Shown here piece after piece: positions 56,901-64,000 of a stretch of 64,000 bases of DNA. This stretch comes from Endozoicomonas ascidiicola (GTDB lineage Bacteria; Pseudomonadota; Gammaproteobacteria; Pseudomonadales; Endozoicomonadaceae), in assembly GCF_001646945.1 (NCBI RefSeq), contig NZ_LUTV01000004.1, positions 482,508-546,507 of the forward strand. Reading direction: 5' to 3'. Both the position numbers and the translations under genes were made by a program. Within the stretch, counting starts at the first letter, position 1. Each line of letters starts with the position of its first letter. A model generated the notes under the pieces. That model made no database searches. It was not told the DNA's origin and saw only the letters and a program-made list of their open reading frames with translations.

Positions 56901-57446
56901 ATTCTTGGTGTCGGTTTTACCCTCTATACAGAGATGCTGGAACGGGCCGTTGCAGCAATCCGCGATGGTAAAACACCGGATCCAGACAAACCGCTGAACC
57001 ACGGAACCGAAGTCAACCTGCGTTTGCCAGCCCTGCTGCCAGAAGATTATATTCACGATGTCCATACCCGATTAATTCTTTATAAGCGCATTGCTGCCGC
57101 TAAAAATGATGAAGGACTAAAAAACCTTCAAGTGGAGCTGATTGATCGGTTTGGACTGCTTCCCGACCCGGCCAAACACCTGTTTCGCCAGATGTCTCTG
57201 AAGCTGAAAGCCCAGAAGCTGGGTATCCAGAAACTCGATGCCGGTACTAAAGACGCTCGTATCGAATTTGAAGAACAGCCATCGGTTGATCCAATGACCA
57301 TCATTAAACTGATACAATCCAGAGCACAGCAGTTCCGGCTGGAAGGCAGTAGCATCTTAAAGTACAGTGAAACCATGGACACATCAGAGCAGCGCTTCAA
57401 GGCCATAGAATCCCTTCTGCAATTGCTCGGCGAGCCAGCACAATGA
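53979..57446 (+). CDS. mfd: Transcription-repair coupling factor
   Basis: 1155 residues. It removes RNA polymerase stalled at lesions and recruits UvrAB. The N-terminal UvrB-like module is followed by the RNA polymerase-interacting domain (GAPVVHIDHGVGRYRGLETL) and the RecG-like translocase: Walker A CGDVGFGKTEVAMRAAF, motif II LLIIDEEHRFGVRHKE, motif III TATPIPRTLNMA, motif VI LHQLRGRVGRS. The C-terminal TRCF domain is present. Full length. Confidence 0.97.
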   Translation: MLQHNFPLPAHPGDKLQWGNLSKAGYAYAIATAATADNRPLMIITPDSASASRLVEELEFFLPDSSNVKVTQMPDWEILPYDTFSPHQDIISQRLSTLYHLPTAGHSEQKTVLVIPVSTLMHRLCPKSFLLGSGLSLKPGDIFNTNERRAQLEQAGYHCVDSVLEHGEFAIRGSIVDIYPMGSEIPYRVDLFDDEIESLRTFDPETQRSVDKVAAINLLPGHEFPMDKAGRERFRSNFREQFDVSHRDCPIYQDIGEGIASPGIEYYLPLFFTETATLFDYLPESTRVLSYESVGNRLDQYYQDVHARYENRRVDPQRPILPPASVLMLPDELHSRLNKLPRVTLYEQAVPAKAGRFNLDRESLPELTLNARTDEPLSQLKALIDDVDHVLLVAESAGRREVLLELLAQSQIVPNACESFTEFQQSLPKLAISIGLLEHGIYLSNAKTAIIPEALLLGQRVVQARRRKSGEDQDPDQVIRNLTELRMGAPVVHIDHGVGRYRGLETLDVDGQTTEFLTLEYANEAKLYVPVASLHLISRYTGADDEMAPLHRLGSEQWTKARRKAAEKARDAAAELLDIYARREARTGFAFDSPEQNYLAFAAGFPFEETPDQQQAIAAVVKDMCAPKPMDRLVCGDVGFGKTEVAMRAAFLAAQSGKQVAILVPTTLLAQQHYESFRDRFADWPVEIDVISRFKSQKQVDQLKERLAEGKVDIVIGTHKILQGDLTFKQLGLLIIDEEHRFGVRHKEKLKSLRSEVDILTLTATPIPRTLNMAMSGIRDLSIIATPPAKRLSVKTFVRQYDQPLVKEAILRELLRGGQVYYLHNEVESIEKIAGELQELIPEARVITGHGQMRERQLEQVMSDFYHKRYNVLVCTTIIETGIDIPNANTIVINRADKFGLAQLHQLRGRVGRSHHQAYAYLLTPSPKAMTKDAQKRLEAISEAQTLGAGFMLASNDLEIRGAGELLGEGQSGQILGVGFTLYTEMLERAVAAIRDGKTPDPDKPLNHGTEVNLRLPALLPEDYIHDVHTRLILYKRIAAAKNDEGLKNLQVELIDRFGLLPDPAKHLFRQMSLKLKAQKLGIQKLDAGTKDARIEFEEQPSVDPMTIIKLIQSRAQQFRLEGSSILKYSETMDTSEQRFKAIESLLQLLGEPAQ

Positions 57447-57479
57447 GAGAAAACTTTTTGAGACCACTTGAGACCATTT

Positions 57480-58283
57480 ATGAGTAGAAACCACTTTATT
57501 GCGCTGTCTGCTGCATTGTTATTTAGCTTGCCTCTGGTCAACCTTCAGGCTCAGGCTGCTGAGCCTGAAGAAAAATGGTATCAGGCAGACATCATCGTCT
57601 TTCGCTATTTGAGCGATAGCAGTGGTGAAGCATGGCCAGACGTAACCGCCACCAGTAAACCTGAAGGCACCATCACCCTTAAAGGTGAAATCCCTTTCTA
57701 TACGCCCTCTTTCGACATCGGCAGCAGCTCTCTGACGACACTCCCGGATAATGCGTTTATTTCACTGCCGGCCAATGAAATGAAACTGACGAGAGAAGCC
57801 AATAAACTGGCAAAGAGTGGGCGTTATGAAGTGATCACACAAAAGGCCTGGCGCGGCTCGCTGATGTCTGGCCAACAAATGCCACCAGTAGAAATCTCAA
57901 CAATGATTGATGGTATCGATCCCATGTTGCTGGATGGCACGATCACTGTCAGCGAAGAACGGTTTCTTCATGTGGATGCGGACTTCTGGTTAAAAAAGCT
58001 GGAACCTGTGGACACGTTTATCACCAGCTCTCTAGGGAGAATTGGTGACCAAAACCCGAATAGCCAGGAACAAGCGACTGGTGAGCAGGTTATTTTCCAA
58101 AATGCCAACCTGCCGCCAATGCGCGTCATTGCCAACTACCCTCTGGAGCAGAGACGCAGGATTCGTAGTACGCGGGAAATTCAATATATGGATAGCCCAG
58201 TGATTGGTGTTATTTTCAAACTGACGCCCTGGCAGCCGGAAGAAACAGACGATGAAGAAAGCAGTATTACAATAGTGAATTGA
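57480..58283 (+). CDS. csiV: CsiV family peptidoglycan-binding protein (predicted)
   Basis: About 267 residues with a signal peptide (FIALSAALLFSLPLVNLQAQAAEP), then EKWYQADIIVFRYLSD, the usual start of the CsiV family, and PLEQRRRIRSTREIQYMDSPVIGVIFKLTPW at the C-terminus. In Vibrio cholerae CsiV is periplasmic, binds peptidoglycan and supports PBP1A through LpoA. The ATG at 57480 is preferred to a TTG at 57468. It follows mfd by 33 bases, the same order as in related genomes. The assignment rests on these ends and the position. Confidence 0.8.
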   Translation: MSRNHFIALSAALLFSLPLVNLQAQAAEPEEKWYQADIIVFRYLSDSSGEAWPDVTATSKPEGTITLKGEIPFYTPSFDIGSSSLTTLPDNAFISLPANEMKLTREANKLAKSGRYEVITQKAWRGSLMSGQQMPPVEISTMIDGIDPMLLDGTITVSEERFLHVDADFWLKKLEPVDTFITSSLGRIGDQNPNSQEQATGEQVIFQNANLPPMRVIANYPLEQRRRIRSTREIQYMDSPVIGVIFKLTPWQPEETDDEESSITIVN

Positions 58284-58296
58284 TGTTTGAAAGATG

Positions 58297-58329
58297 GAGT
58301 AAGCAAATCACTCCCGGATTTGCTTACTC
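58297..58329. terminator. Hairpin downstream of csiV, inside the 3' end of the convergent gene
   Basis: A perfect 13-bp stem (GAGTAAGCAAATC / GATTTGCTTACTC) with a 7-base loop, starting 14 bases after the csiV stop. One arm encodes the last codons of the minus-strand HATPase gene. It could terminate either transcript, but there is no strong T-run. Confidence 0.65.
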
Positions 58330-58751
58330 ATGATAAAACTATTTTTATCCCCTTCGGACTGATAATCAATCTGATCCATCAGATTTTGAACAATACTCAG
58401 CCCTCGACCACTGCATAGCCAGCTCGCTGGATTATCACCATCAACATCCAACTCTTCTTTTTCATCTAACTTGGATTCGTCGAGGCTTTTCCCCCAGTCA
58501 CTGACGGTGAACTGCAGCTTCGACTGCAGCAGATCCACGCCCACTTCTACTTTATGCCCTTTTTCACTGTCATAAGCATGTTCGATGGCATTGTTGACTA
58601 TTTCTACAATACACAGTTCGACCCGGTTCACTTCTACCGGTGAAAGTGTTGTCATGGTGCAAAGACCACGAACCGCCATGGCGACCAATGCCGTGTTTGA
58701 AAGTTCGCTGTCAATTTGCAGCTTTAGCGAATGCCCGGTTTCATCTGGCAT
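58308..58751 (-). CDS. RsbW-like HATPase (anti-sigma/anti-target kinase)
   Basis: 147 residues. A GHKL ATPase of the serine-kinase anti-sigma type. N-box EIVNNAIEHAYD with Glu and Asn; G1-like SDWGKSLDE, where the usual DxGxG is DWGKS; G2-like SGRGLSIVQNLMD. Expected to phosphorylate the STAS protein and to sequester a target protein. GAGGAG precedes the ATG; the STAS stop is 2 bases upstream. No sigma factor gene is present nearby. Confidence 0.9.
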   Translation of the reverse strand: MPDETGHSLKLQIDSELSNTALVAMAVRGLCTMTTLSPVEVNRVELCIVEIVNNAIEHAYDSEKGHKVEVGVDLLQSKLQFTVSDWGKSLDESKLDEKEELDVDGDNPASWLCSGRGLSIVQNLMDQIDYQSEGDKNSFIMSKQIRE

Positions 58752-58753
58752 GA

Positions 58754-59086
58754 CTACTTCTCCTCTATCGCCTCAGTCACTGTCGGTAAAATGGAAAACA
58801 GTTTATCCATAGAGGTAAGGTGAAACAGATCCAATACCGCGGGTTGAGCTCCAGCCAGTTTAATTTTGCTTTTACCGTCCATTTTTTTCAAAGCTGATAC
58901 GAGCACACCCAGACCACTGCTATCCATAAACCGAACTACGGATAAATCGATCACCATATCCGATGCATCCTGATCAATATGATTGAATAAATAGTCTTTA
59001 AAGTTCTCTGCGATAGAAGCATCCAGACGCGCCTCATCCACGGACACCACCAGGTGATTGGATTCGCTCTTGGTATCAAACGGCAT
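58754..59086 (-). CDS. STAS domain protein (anti-sigma factor antagonist type)
   Basis: 110 residues. SpoIIAA-like fold: VSVDEARLDASIAENFKDYL, then MVIDLSVVRFMDSSGLGVLVSALK. The Ser after Asp in FMDSSGLG is the expected phosphorylation site. It would be phosphorylated by the HATPase and dephosphorylated by the upstream PP2C protein. AAGGAG precedes the ATG. Confidence 0.92.
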   Translation of the reverse strand: MPFDTKSESNHLVVSVDEARLDASIAENFKDYLFNHIDQDASDMVIDLSVVRFMDSSGLGVLVSALKKMDGKSKIKLAGAQPAVLDLFHLTSMDKLFSILPTVTEAIEEK

Positions 59087-59127
59087 TGTGCACTCCTTGC
59101 ATTGTCAGCCAGTTAGTTAGTTATCGT

Positions 59128-60297
59128 TTACGGATTCCATTCCAATAATAAAAAAGTCACGTCATCCTCAAATACCTCTGAGCCCGACCAGTTCCTGATG
59201 CTATCTTCAAAATGTTTCACTACTAAATCCACGTCGTTCGTGATCGACTCTTTGAGCATACTTTTTAACCGATCTTCGCCAAACATCTCTCCTTCCCGGT
59301 TCTCACATTCTGTTAAGCCATCGGAGTAGAGGAACAGCCGATCACCCGGCGCTAACTGCAGCGATTCAGTTGAGTAGCACATTCCCGGCATCATACCAAT
59401 TGGCACACCTGCGATCGGAAGTACTTCTATCGAAGCGCTTGTTTTACGAACCCACAAGGGAGGCGGATGCCCCGCTAACGCAATGGAAACAGCGCCGGTC
59501 TCATTATTGATCAGCCCATAAGCCATGCTGAAATACAGCATTGATTCTGCTTTGGCTTGAAATTGCTCGTTTAGCCTGGACAGCACTTGATCCGGCGCTC
59601 TGGCTCTAACATACGGGGGTGTATCCAGTACTTCTTTCACCACGTTGCCGTGTTGATCATCACAGAGAATATGATTTAAAGAGAATGACAACAGCGCAGA
59701 AGGTATGCCATGCCCGGCAACATCTAGTTGATAAAAACAAATTTGCCCATCGCCCAGTTCGTGATAGCCAAACATATCGCCACCCAGAAAACGACTGGGT
59801 TTAAAATACCAATTGAAAGCTACATTCCCTAATTGAGCTGGATCACATAATAATTGTGCCTGAGTGTCTGCAGCGGATTTTAAGTCCGTTTCAATGGCGT
59901 CAATTTTCGCTTCCAACGCAGCTTTCAATTCAATGATTCGATTGCCGGCATTTAACCTGGCTTGAAGCTCATTAAAATCAACCGGTTTTTTCAGAAAGTC
60001 ATCTGCCCCGCCATTGATTCCCTCAACCACGGCTTCTTCATCGGAGTTACCAGTTAACAGAACAAAATAGATATAGCGGTGAAAATCAGTGGCGCGGATA
60101 GCCTTGCACAGTTCTATGCCATCCATCCCGGGCATCATCCAATCACTAACGACAAAACGAATACCCCGATGATCATGAATCATCACCAACGCCTCACGGC
60201 CATCAGCCGCTTCATAAACCTGAAAGCCTTGTTTTTTCAGCAACCTCGTCAGCATCATTCGCTGATCGCGGGCATCTTCTACTACTAAGATTTCCAT
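59128..60297 (-). CDS. Response regulator with PP2C-type (SpoIIE/RsbU-like) phosphatase output
   Basis: 389 residues. The N-terminal receiver (about 1-120) has VVEDARDQR and the phospho-Asp in VVSDWMMPGMDG; KKP closes the domain. A coiled-coil linker (about 125-165) precedes the phosphatase: LGGDMFGYHELGDG, LDVAGHGIPSALLSF, FLYSDGLTECEN and EDDVTFLLLE, with the metal-binding Asp residues. It would dephosphorylate the STAS protein when the receiver is switched. No cognate histidine kinase lies in the window. Confidence 0.95.
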   Translation of the reverse strand: MEILVVEDARDQRMMLTRLLKKQGFQVYEAADGREALVMIHDHRGIRFVVSDWMMPGMDGIELCKAIRATDFHRYIYFVLLTGNSDEEAVVEGINGGADDFLKKPVDFNELQARLNAGNRIIELKAALEAKIDAIETDLKSAADTQAQLLCDPAQLGNVAFNWYFKPSRFLGGDMFGYHELGDGQICFYQLDVAGHGIPSALLSFSLNHILCDDQHGNVVKEVLDTPPYVRARAPDQVLSRLNEQFQAKAESMLYFSMAYGLINNETGAVSIALAGHPPPLWVRKTSASIEVLPIAGVPIGMMPGMCYSTESLQLAPGDRLFLYSDGLTECENREGEMFGEDRLKSMLKESITNDVDLVVKHFEDSIRNWSGSEVFEDDVTFLLLEWNP

Positions 60298-60315
60298 ATC
60301 TTTCTCGGAGCCTGG

Positions 60316-61338
60316 TTATTCGTTGATAATCCTTCGGGTGGGGTAGGCAAACGCCGCCCCTTCTTCCGCCACAATGTCAGATACAATCAGCAGTATTTTT
60401 TCCTGCACCTGTAAATAGCCCACTCGATCAACTCGAGTAATGTGCGCACGTATCTGACATAACAGACCAGAGTCGTCGTAGCGCATGAAAACAGCATAGT
60501 GAGGTTCGGTAGCGTCCACATCCGATAACAAAGAAACCGTTTCATCGATCCGTTTGAGGATACGAGGCATTTTTTCGAGATTTTCATAACACAGGGAGAA
60601 ATCTTCTACCATTCGACGGTTACGCATTCGACTCGGGTTTTCAACAACAATGCCACTGAAAATTGAATTAGGAACATAAATCGGACGACGATCAAATGTA
60701 CGGATTTTGGTTAATCGCCAGCCTACCTTTTCAACGTGGCCTTCTATGGAACGATCTGGCGATCGAATCCAGTCGCCTTCTGAAAATGGACGATCGAGCA
60801 TTAGCATTAATCCACCAAAGAAATTGGACAACCAGTCCTTAGCAGCAAGACCCAGAATAATGCCGCCCACTCCACCAAAAGCGAGCAAAGTAGACAGACT
60901 ATAACCAAACACATGAACGAGATTTAGAAAAATACCAATAGTCGCCAGCAACTGAATGGTGCGGCTAACCACTGAATGGGAAACCTGCTCGGCCAGTCTA
61001 CCGCTGGAAGCCTGCAGCATTGCACCGACATTAAGACTGACTTCCCAACTGAACCAGCCCACATAGAGAATCCAGAAAACCCGGCGAACCAAATCCAGAA
61101 CATTCAAATACTCATCACTTTTATCACCAGGCCAGGCGTACGCTGTGTAAAACAAAAAGAGAAACCAAGGCAATAACAGCAAAGGCAACTTAACTGTTTT
61201 TATAACAATCGTTCTAAAATTTTCGTGCGAGTCATTTTGAAGTGATATGGATACCCGCCGAAAGCCATAGAAGAAAATGGCAGACAGCAAGAAAGCAAAA
61301 ATAATGTGGTAGTAAAAAGACAAAAAACCGTCACTCAT
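60316..61338 (-). CDS. MscS family mechanosensitive ion channel
   Basis: About 340 residues. Four or so N-terminal helices are followed by the pore helix (LLAFGGVGGIILGLAAKDWLSNFFGG) and the MscS beta domain (LMLDRPFSEGDWIRSPD, GWRLTKIRTFDRRPIYVPN). The C-terminal alpha/beta domain ends AFAYPTRRI. The ATG at 61338 is preferred to a TTG at 61350. It is first of a four-gene unit: the response regulator starts 18 bases after its stop. Confidence 0.92.
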   Translation of the reverse strand: MSDGFLSFYYHIIFAFLLSAIFFYGFRRVSISLQNDSHENFRTIVIKTVKLPLLLLPWFLFLFYTAYAWPGDKSDEYLNVLDLVRRVFWILYVGWFSWEVSLNVGAMLQASSGRLAEQVSHSVVSRTIQLLATIGIFLNLVHVFGYSLSTLLAFGGVGGIILGLAAKDWLSNFFGGLMLMLDRPFSEGDWIRSPDRSIEGHVEKVGWRLTKIRTFDRRPIYVPNSIFSGIVVENPSRMRNRRMVEDFSLCYENLEKMPRILKRIDETVSLLSDVDATEPHYAVFMRYDDSGLLCQIRAHITRVDRVGYLQVQEKILLIVSDIVAEEGAAFAYPTRRIINE

Positions 61339-61896
61339 TGCAGCAGCCAAGCATAATTATCGTTCAATACAGTGTAGCTTGCTGAGTAACCAGTACTTTC
61401 AAATTGTTCGATACTGAACTTTAGTACTCATTTCCAAGCCTAATCAGCTAACATCGAATTTGACCACCATTTATGGACACGCTCCCCTTACCTGCTTGGT
61501 AATCAAACCTGTACTGGTTACGTTGACAACCCTTTCTTCGATGGCTCTTGAAGTGGAGGTGCACATTGAAAATTCACCACTGGCGACGGGGACACCTGCC
61601 GAGGTAAATGATAACCGGGTTCCACCGCCCCAACGTATTTCAATGATTGAATCGATAGCGTTGTAAACACGAATCACTTCTTCAGTTGGGTCAATCAAAT
61701 CATCATTATTCATTCGGATTTTCAAAAATAACCCAACCACCTGCCCAGTTTGCATCACCATCGCAACTGGTTCCAGAATTAGACTGGCAGGCAGGCACTG
61801 ACCAACTGTAATCGTTTAATCGCCTCACTCTTTACCAGCATCGCGCTGGAATATACCCTCTGGTTAAAATAATCCAGGCGAAAGCGCTCTGCAATT

Positions 61897-63641
61897 GTAA
61901 CTGCTCATAATTCCTATGCAAGTCAACACACGTAGAGCAATGAAATATCCTGAAACTTCGATATAATCACCGCCATGAATCTGCCAGCCTCTCTTTCCCC
62001 AGAAGTATCCGTCAGCGAACTTTTGCTCCAGATACAAACCCTTCTCGAAAAAGTCGAGAGGCAAGCTGTCCAGATCGAGAAACTAACTGCTGAAAACACC
62101 AAATTGCATGCAGAAATACGGCATCTGAAGAAGCTTAAGGGCAAGCCCAATATTCGTCCTCAGAAAAAAGATTCTGACTCAGAGGATGAGGACAAGACTG
62201 CATCAGGTTCGGGTAACAGCCCACCGCCAAAAGGCAAACGCACCAGACAACAAAAGCCGGGAGAAACTTCTAAGCCAGTCCCTTCCACAGTTAAAGAGGC
62301 ATTTTGTCGTGTTGATGATGTGCAAGACGACTGGATAAATGGTGGTTATCAGGATTTCACACACATTGATGTCGACCTGCAATTTGTCACAGCGGTTTAC
62401 CGGCGTGAGTACTGGAAAACCCCAGAGGGCAAAACCATCCTTGCCCCTTTGCCTGATCACGTTAAGAACCGCTTTGGTCATAATCTTAAAGCACTGATAC
62501 TTGAAATGTACCACTCTTGCAGTGTAACCCAACCGCTGCTTCTGGACTGGTTACACGACTACGGTTGCCCTATTTCTGAAGGCTCTCTCAATAATCTTCT
62601 GACGGAGAATAACGAGCTCTTCCATCAGGAGAAAGATGAGTTACTTGAGACGGGTATTGCCTGCTCCCGCACTTTACAAGTGGACGACACCGGAGCCCGT
62701 CACGGAGGCAAAAATGGTGTTTGTACGGTGATTGAAAATAATCTGTTTACTTTCTTTGCCAGCACATCGAGTAAAAGCCGCATTAATTTCCTGACTCTGC
62801 TGCAGGGGCAACGTAGATGCCATGTTCTGAATCCTGTCGCCATTGCCTACATGAAACAAGTGAAGATGGCTGCAAAGTGGGTTGACGTGTTGTCATCATT
62901 TGGGGAAGTACATTTTCTTAATGAAGCTAGCTGGGAAGCCTTTCTGGATGATCAGAAACTGCTTTCTAAAAATCAACGACGTATGGCGACAGAGGGTGTT
63001 CTCAAGGCCGGATTGCTGCAACATGGATTTCCGGAGTCTATGGTGATCCATAGCGACGGAGCCCGACAATTTGATACTGTTTTTGCCCATTCCTCCTGCT
63101 GGTTTCATGCAGGCAGACCCTTAGCGAAACTCATTCCCGAAAACGATCTGGAACGAGCAGATCGTGACAAGGTACTGGATCAGTACTGGCGGATTTATGA
63201 TGATATTGAGGTATACTGCCAGAGCCCTACAGACCATAAAAAGCATCAGATTGAACAAGACTTCAATCACTGGATATCAACGCATACGTGTTATGACGAC
63301 TTACGCAGTGTTCTCGGGAAGCTACGGGTCATTAGGGACGATCTATTATTGATTCTGGAACATCCCTGGTTACCTTTGCACAACAACTGGAGTGAACGAC
63401 AAATCCGGGAGTATGTTAAACGACGAAAGATCAGCGGAGGTACACGAAGCGAGCAAGGTCAACGCTGTCGGGATACATTCGCAAGCCTGAAAAAAACGTG
63501 CCGTCAGTATGGGCTGTCGTTTGCGAGGTACCTAAAGGACAGGCTTTCGGGTACTGGAGATATTTCGCGTTTGTCAGATCTGATTAGAGAAAAATCAGAG
63601 CTACTGCTATGTGGTTCTGCATAGGAAATATGAGCAGTTAC
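61897..63641. mobile_element. IS66 family insertion sequence (1745 bp)
   Basis: The terminal inverted repeats share GTAACTGCTCATA, then one mismatch, then TTCCTATGCA; both ends start GTAA as in IS66. A perfect 8-bp target duplication CTGCAATT (61889-61896 and 63642-63649) flanks it. It carries only the tnpC-type transposase, without tnpA/tnpB. It interrupts a minus-strand pseudopilin gene. Confidence 0.95.
61975..63624 (+). CDS. IS66 family transposase (TnpC)
   Basis: 549 residues. The N-terminal coiled coil (ELLLQIQTLLEKVERQAVQI) and a Lys/Pro-rich linker are typical of IS66. The DDE core is visible: D in LQVDDTGARHGG, D in IHSDGARQFDT and E in NNWSERQIREYV followed by KRRKISGGTRSEQG. The frame is intact, so the element may be active. 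Confidence 0.95.
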   Translation: MNLPASLSPEVSVSELLLQIQTLLEKVERQAVQIEKLTAENTKLHAEIRHLKKLKGKPNIRPQKKDSDSEDEDKTASGSGNSPPPKGKRTRQQKPGETSKPVPSTVKEAFCRVDDVQDDWINGGYQDFTHIDVDLQFVTAVYRREYWKTPEGKTILAPLPDHVKNRFGHNLKALILEMYHSCSVTQPLLLDWLHDYGCPISEGSLNNLLTENNELFHQEKDELLETGIACSRTLQVDDTGARHGGKNGVCTVIENNLFTFFASTSSKSRINFLTLLQGQRRCHVLNPVAIAYMKQVKMAAKWVDVLSSFGEVHFLNEASWEAFLDDQKLLSKNQRRMATEGVLKAGLLQHGFPESMVIHSDGARQFDTVFAHSSCWFHAGRPLAKLIPENDLERADRDKVLDQYWRIYDDIEVYCQSPTDHKKHQIEQDFNHWISTHTCYDDLRSVLGKLRVIRDDLLLILEHPWLPLHNNWSERQIREYVKRRKISGGTRSEQGQRCRDTFASLKKTCRQYGLSFARYLKDRLSGTGDISRLSDLIREKSELLLCGSA

Positions 63642-63944
63642 CTGCAATTTGACCAATGGGCGTGACGAGAGAAATTGAGATAGCAATAATAATGACTGTA
63701 ATCAGCAGCTCGATCAGCGTAAAGCCATGTTCCCTTCGTTTTAAAACCAGCATTCGCCATGCCATCCTATTTGTTAATCAGCGTAGAAAAACCATGTATT
63801 GCTTAAAATGATTTTAAATATCACTTAATTAATCGGCATATACCTTAATCCAATAACCACTAGTGTAGTGAGCTGCATTTAATACAACATAAATAATCTC
63901 GCTGTGCCATTATAGGTAAGAGCATCTAAGGACGGATACTATCT

Positions 63945-64000
63945 ATGAGAGTCGCAGCCAAGATAAGCCTGAGTGAACAGGAACAAAAACTACTAAAACG
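63945..64000 (+). CDS. N-terminus of a probable IS630-type transposase (cut by window edge)
   Basis: Eighteen codons are visible (MRVAAKISLSEQEQKLLK). This resembles the start of IS630-like transposases, where a short stretch ending in a L-S-x-x-E-x-x-x-L helix begins the HTH. Little can be said from so short a piece. The gap 63766-63944 is AT-rich and may hold the left end of this element. Confidence 0.35.
   Translation, partial: MRVAAKISLSEQEQKLLK

Larger units (their letters stand above)
61471..63753 (-). pseudogene. FimT/GspH-type pseudopilin, broken by IS66 and two frameshifts
   Basis: The N-terminus (from 63753) has the prepilin cleavage site and pilin helix: REHG-FTLIELLITVIIIAISISLV. 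After removal of the IS and one CTGCAATT, the frame continues (IAERFRLDYFNQRVYSSAMLVKSEAIKR) to a TAA near 61790. In another frame CQSNSGTSCDG and WAGGWVIFENPNE follow, then a stop. In a third frame the C-terminus continues from NNDDLIDPTEEVIRVY to GACP at 61471. These pieces are in the order of a FimT/GspH protein, so the gene had at least three lesions. A start at 63765 is also possible. Confidence 0.85.

Overview
This 64 kb window is chromosomal DNA of a gammaproteobacterium. The gene content and gene order are close to what I know from Pseudomonas: gloB, a SAM methyltransferase, rnhA and dnaQ beside mltD and a two-SBP yej/npp operon; yccA-tusDCB; a long GAPDH next to mfd; and FabY as the fatty-acid initiation synthase. 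Moderate base composition, several complete insertion sequences in otherwise conserved regions, and frequent TTG starts point to an IS-rich marine or host-associated member of the Oceanospirillales (Endozoicomonas-like). That placement is inference.

Layout: 1-6.6 kb holds the C-terminal half of metH, a MATE exporter, a small lipoprotein, an SSS symporter and the azlCD exporter pair. 6.6-17.5 kb is almost wholly minus-strand: a coiled-coil protein, a Na/Pi cotransporter, nfeD-qmcA, oligopeptidase B, tusBCD, yccA, a DUF4892 protein, an alpha/beta hydrolase, and the phenylalanine/tyrosine pair phhA-hpd. A divergent Lrp/AsnC regulator next to hpd is split by a 1386-bp IS with a 4-bp target duplication. 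19.6-24 kb has a PhnP-like phosphodiesterase, an apparent zinc-less deaminase-fold protein, a small secreted protein, and the formaldehyde detoxification pair fghA-adhC. An ISL3 element fills 24.0-25.4 kb and ends at the nudC stop codon.

25.4-38.7 kb carries nudC, dnaQ-rnhA-methyltransferase (minus), gloB-mltD (plus) and a five-gene peptide importer with two tandem YejA-type binding proteins. 38.7-48.9 kb has an RRM protein, cysK, a MoxR/VWA pair, a sirtuin, a DUF4139 protein, fabY, a GlxA-type AraC regulator, a DUF2147 protein and a small methyltransferase. 49-52.1 kb is feoABC with FNR-like and Fur-like sites upstream. 52.2-58.3 kb is GAPDH, mfd and csiV. 58.3-61.3 kb is an operon joining an MscS-type channel to a partner-switching module (response regulator-PP2C phosphatase, STAS antagonist, HATPase). 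61.4-63.8 kb is a FimT/GspH-type pseudopilin pseudogene broken by an IS66 element with a perfect 8-bp target duplication and by two frameshifts. The last 56 bases begin what looks like another transposase.

No tRNA, rRNA, CRISPR array or phage block was recognised. The less ordinary items are the degenerate deaminase at 20.5 kb, a two-copy palindromic repeat family (3.7 and 47.7 kb), the channel/partner-switch operon, and IS-driven decay of a regulator and a pilin gene.
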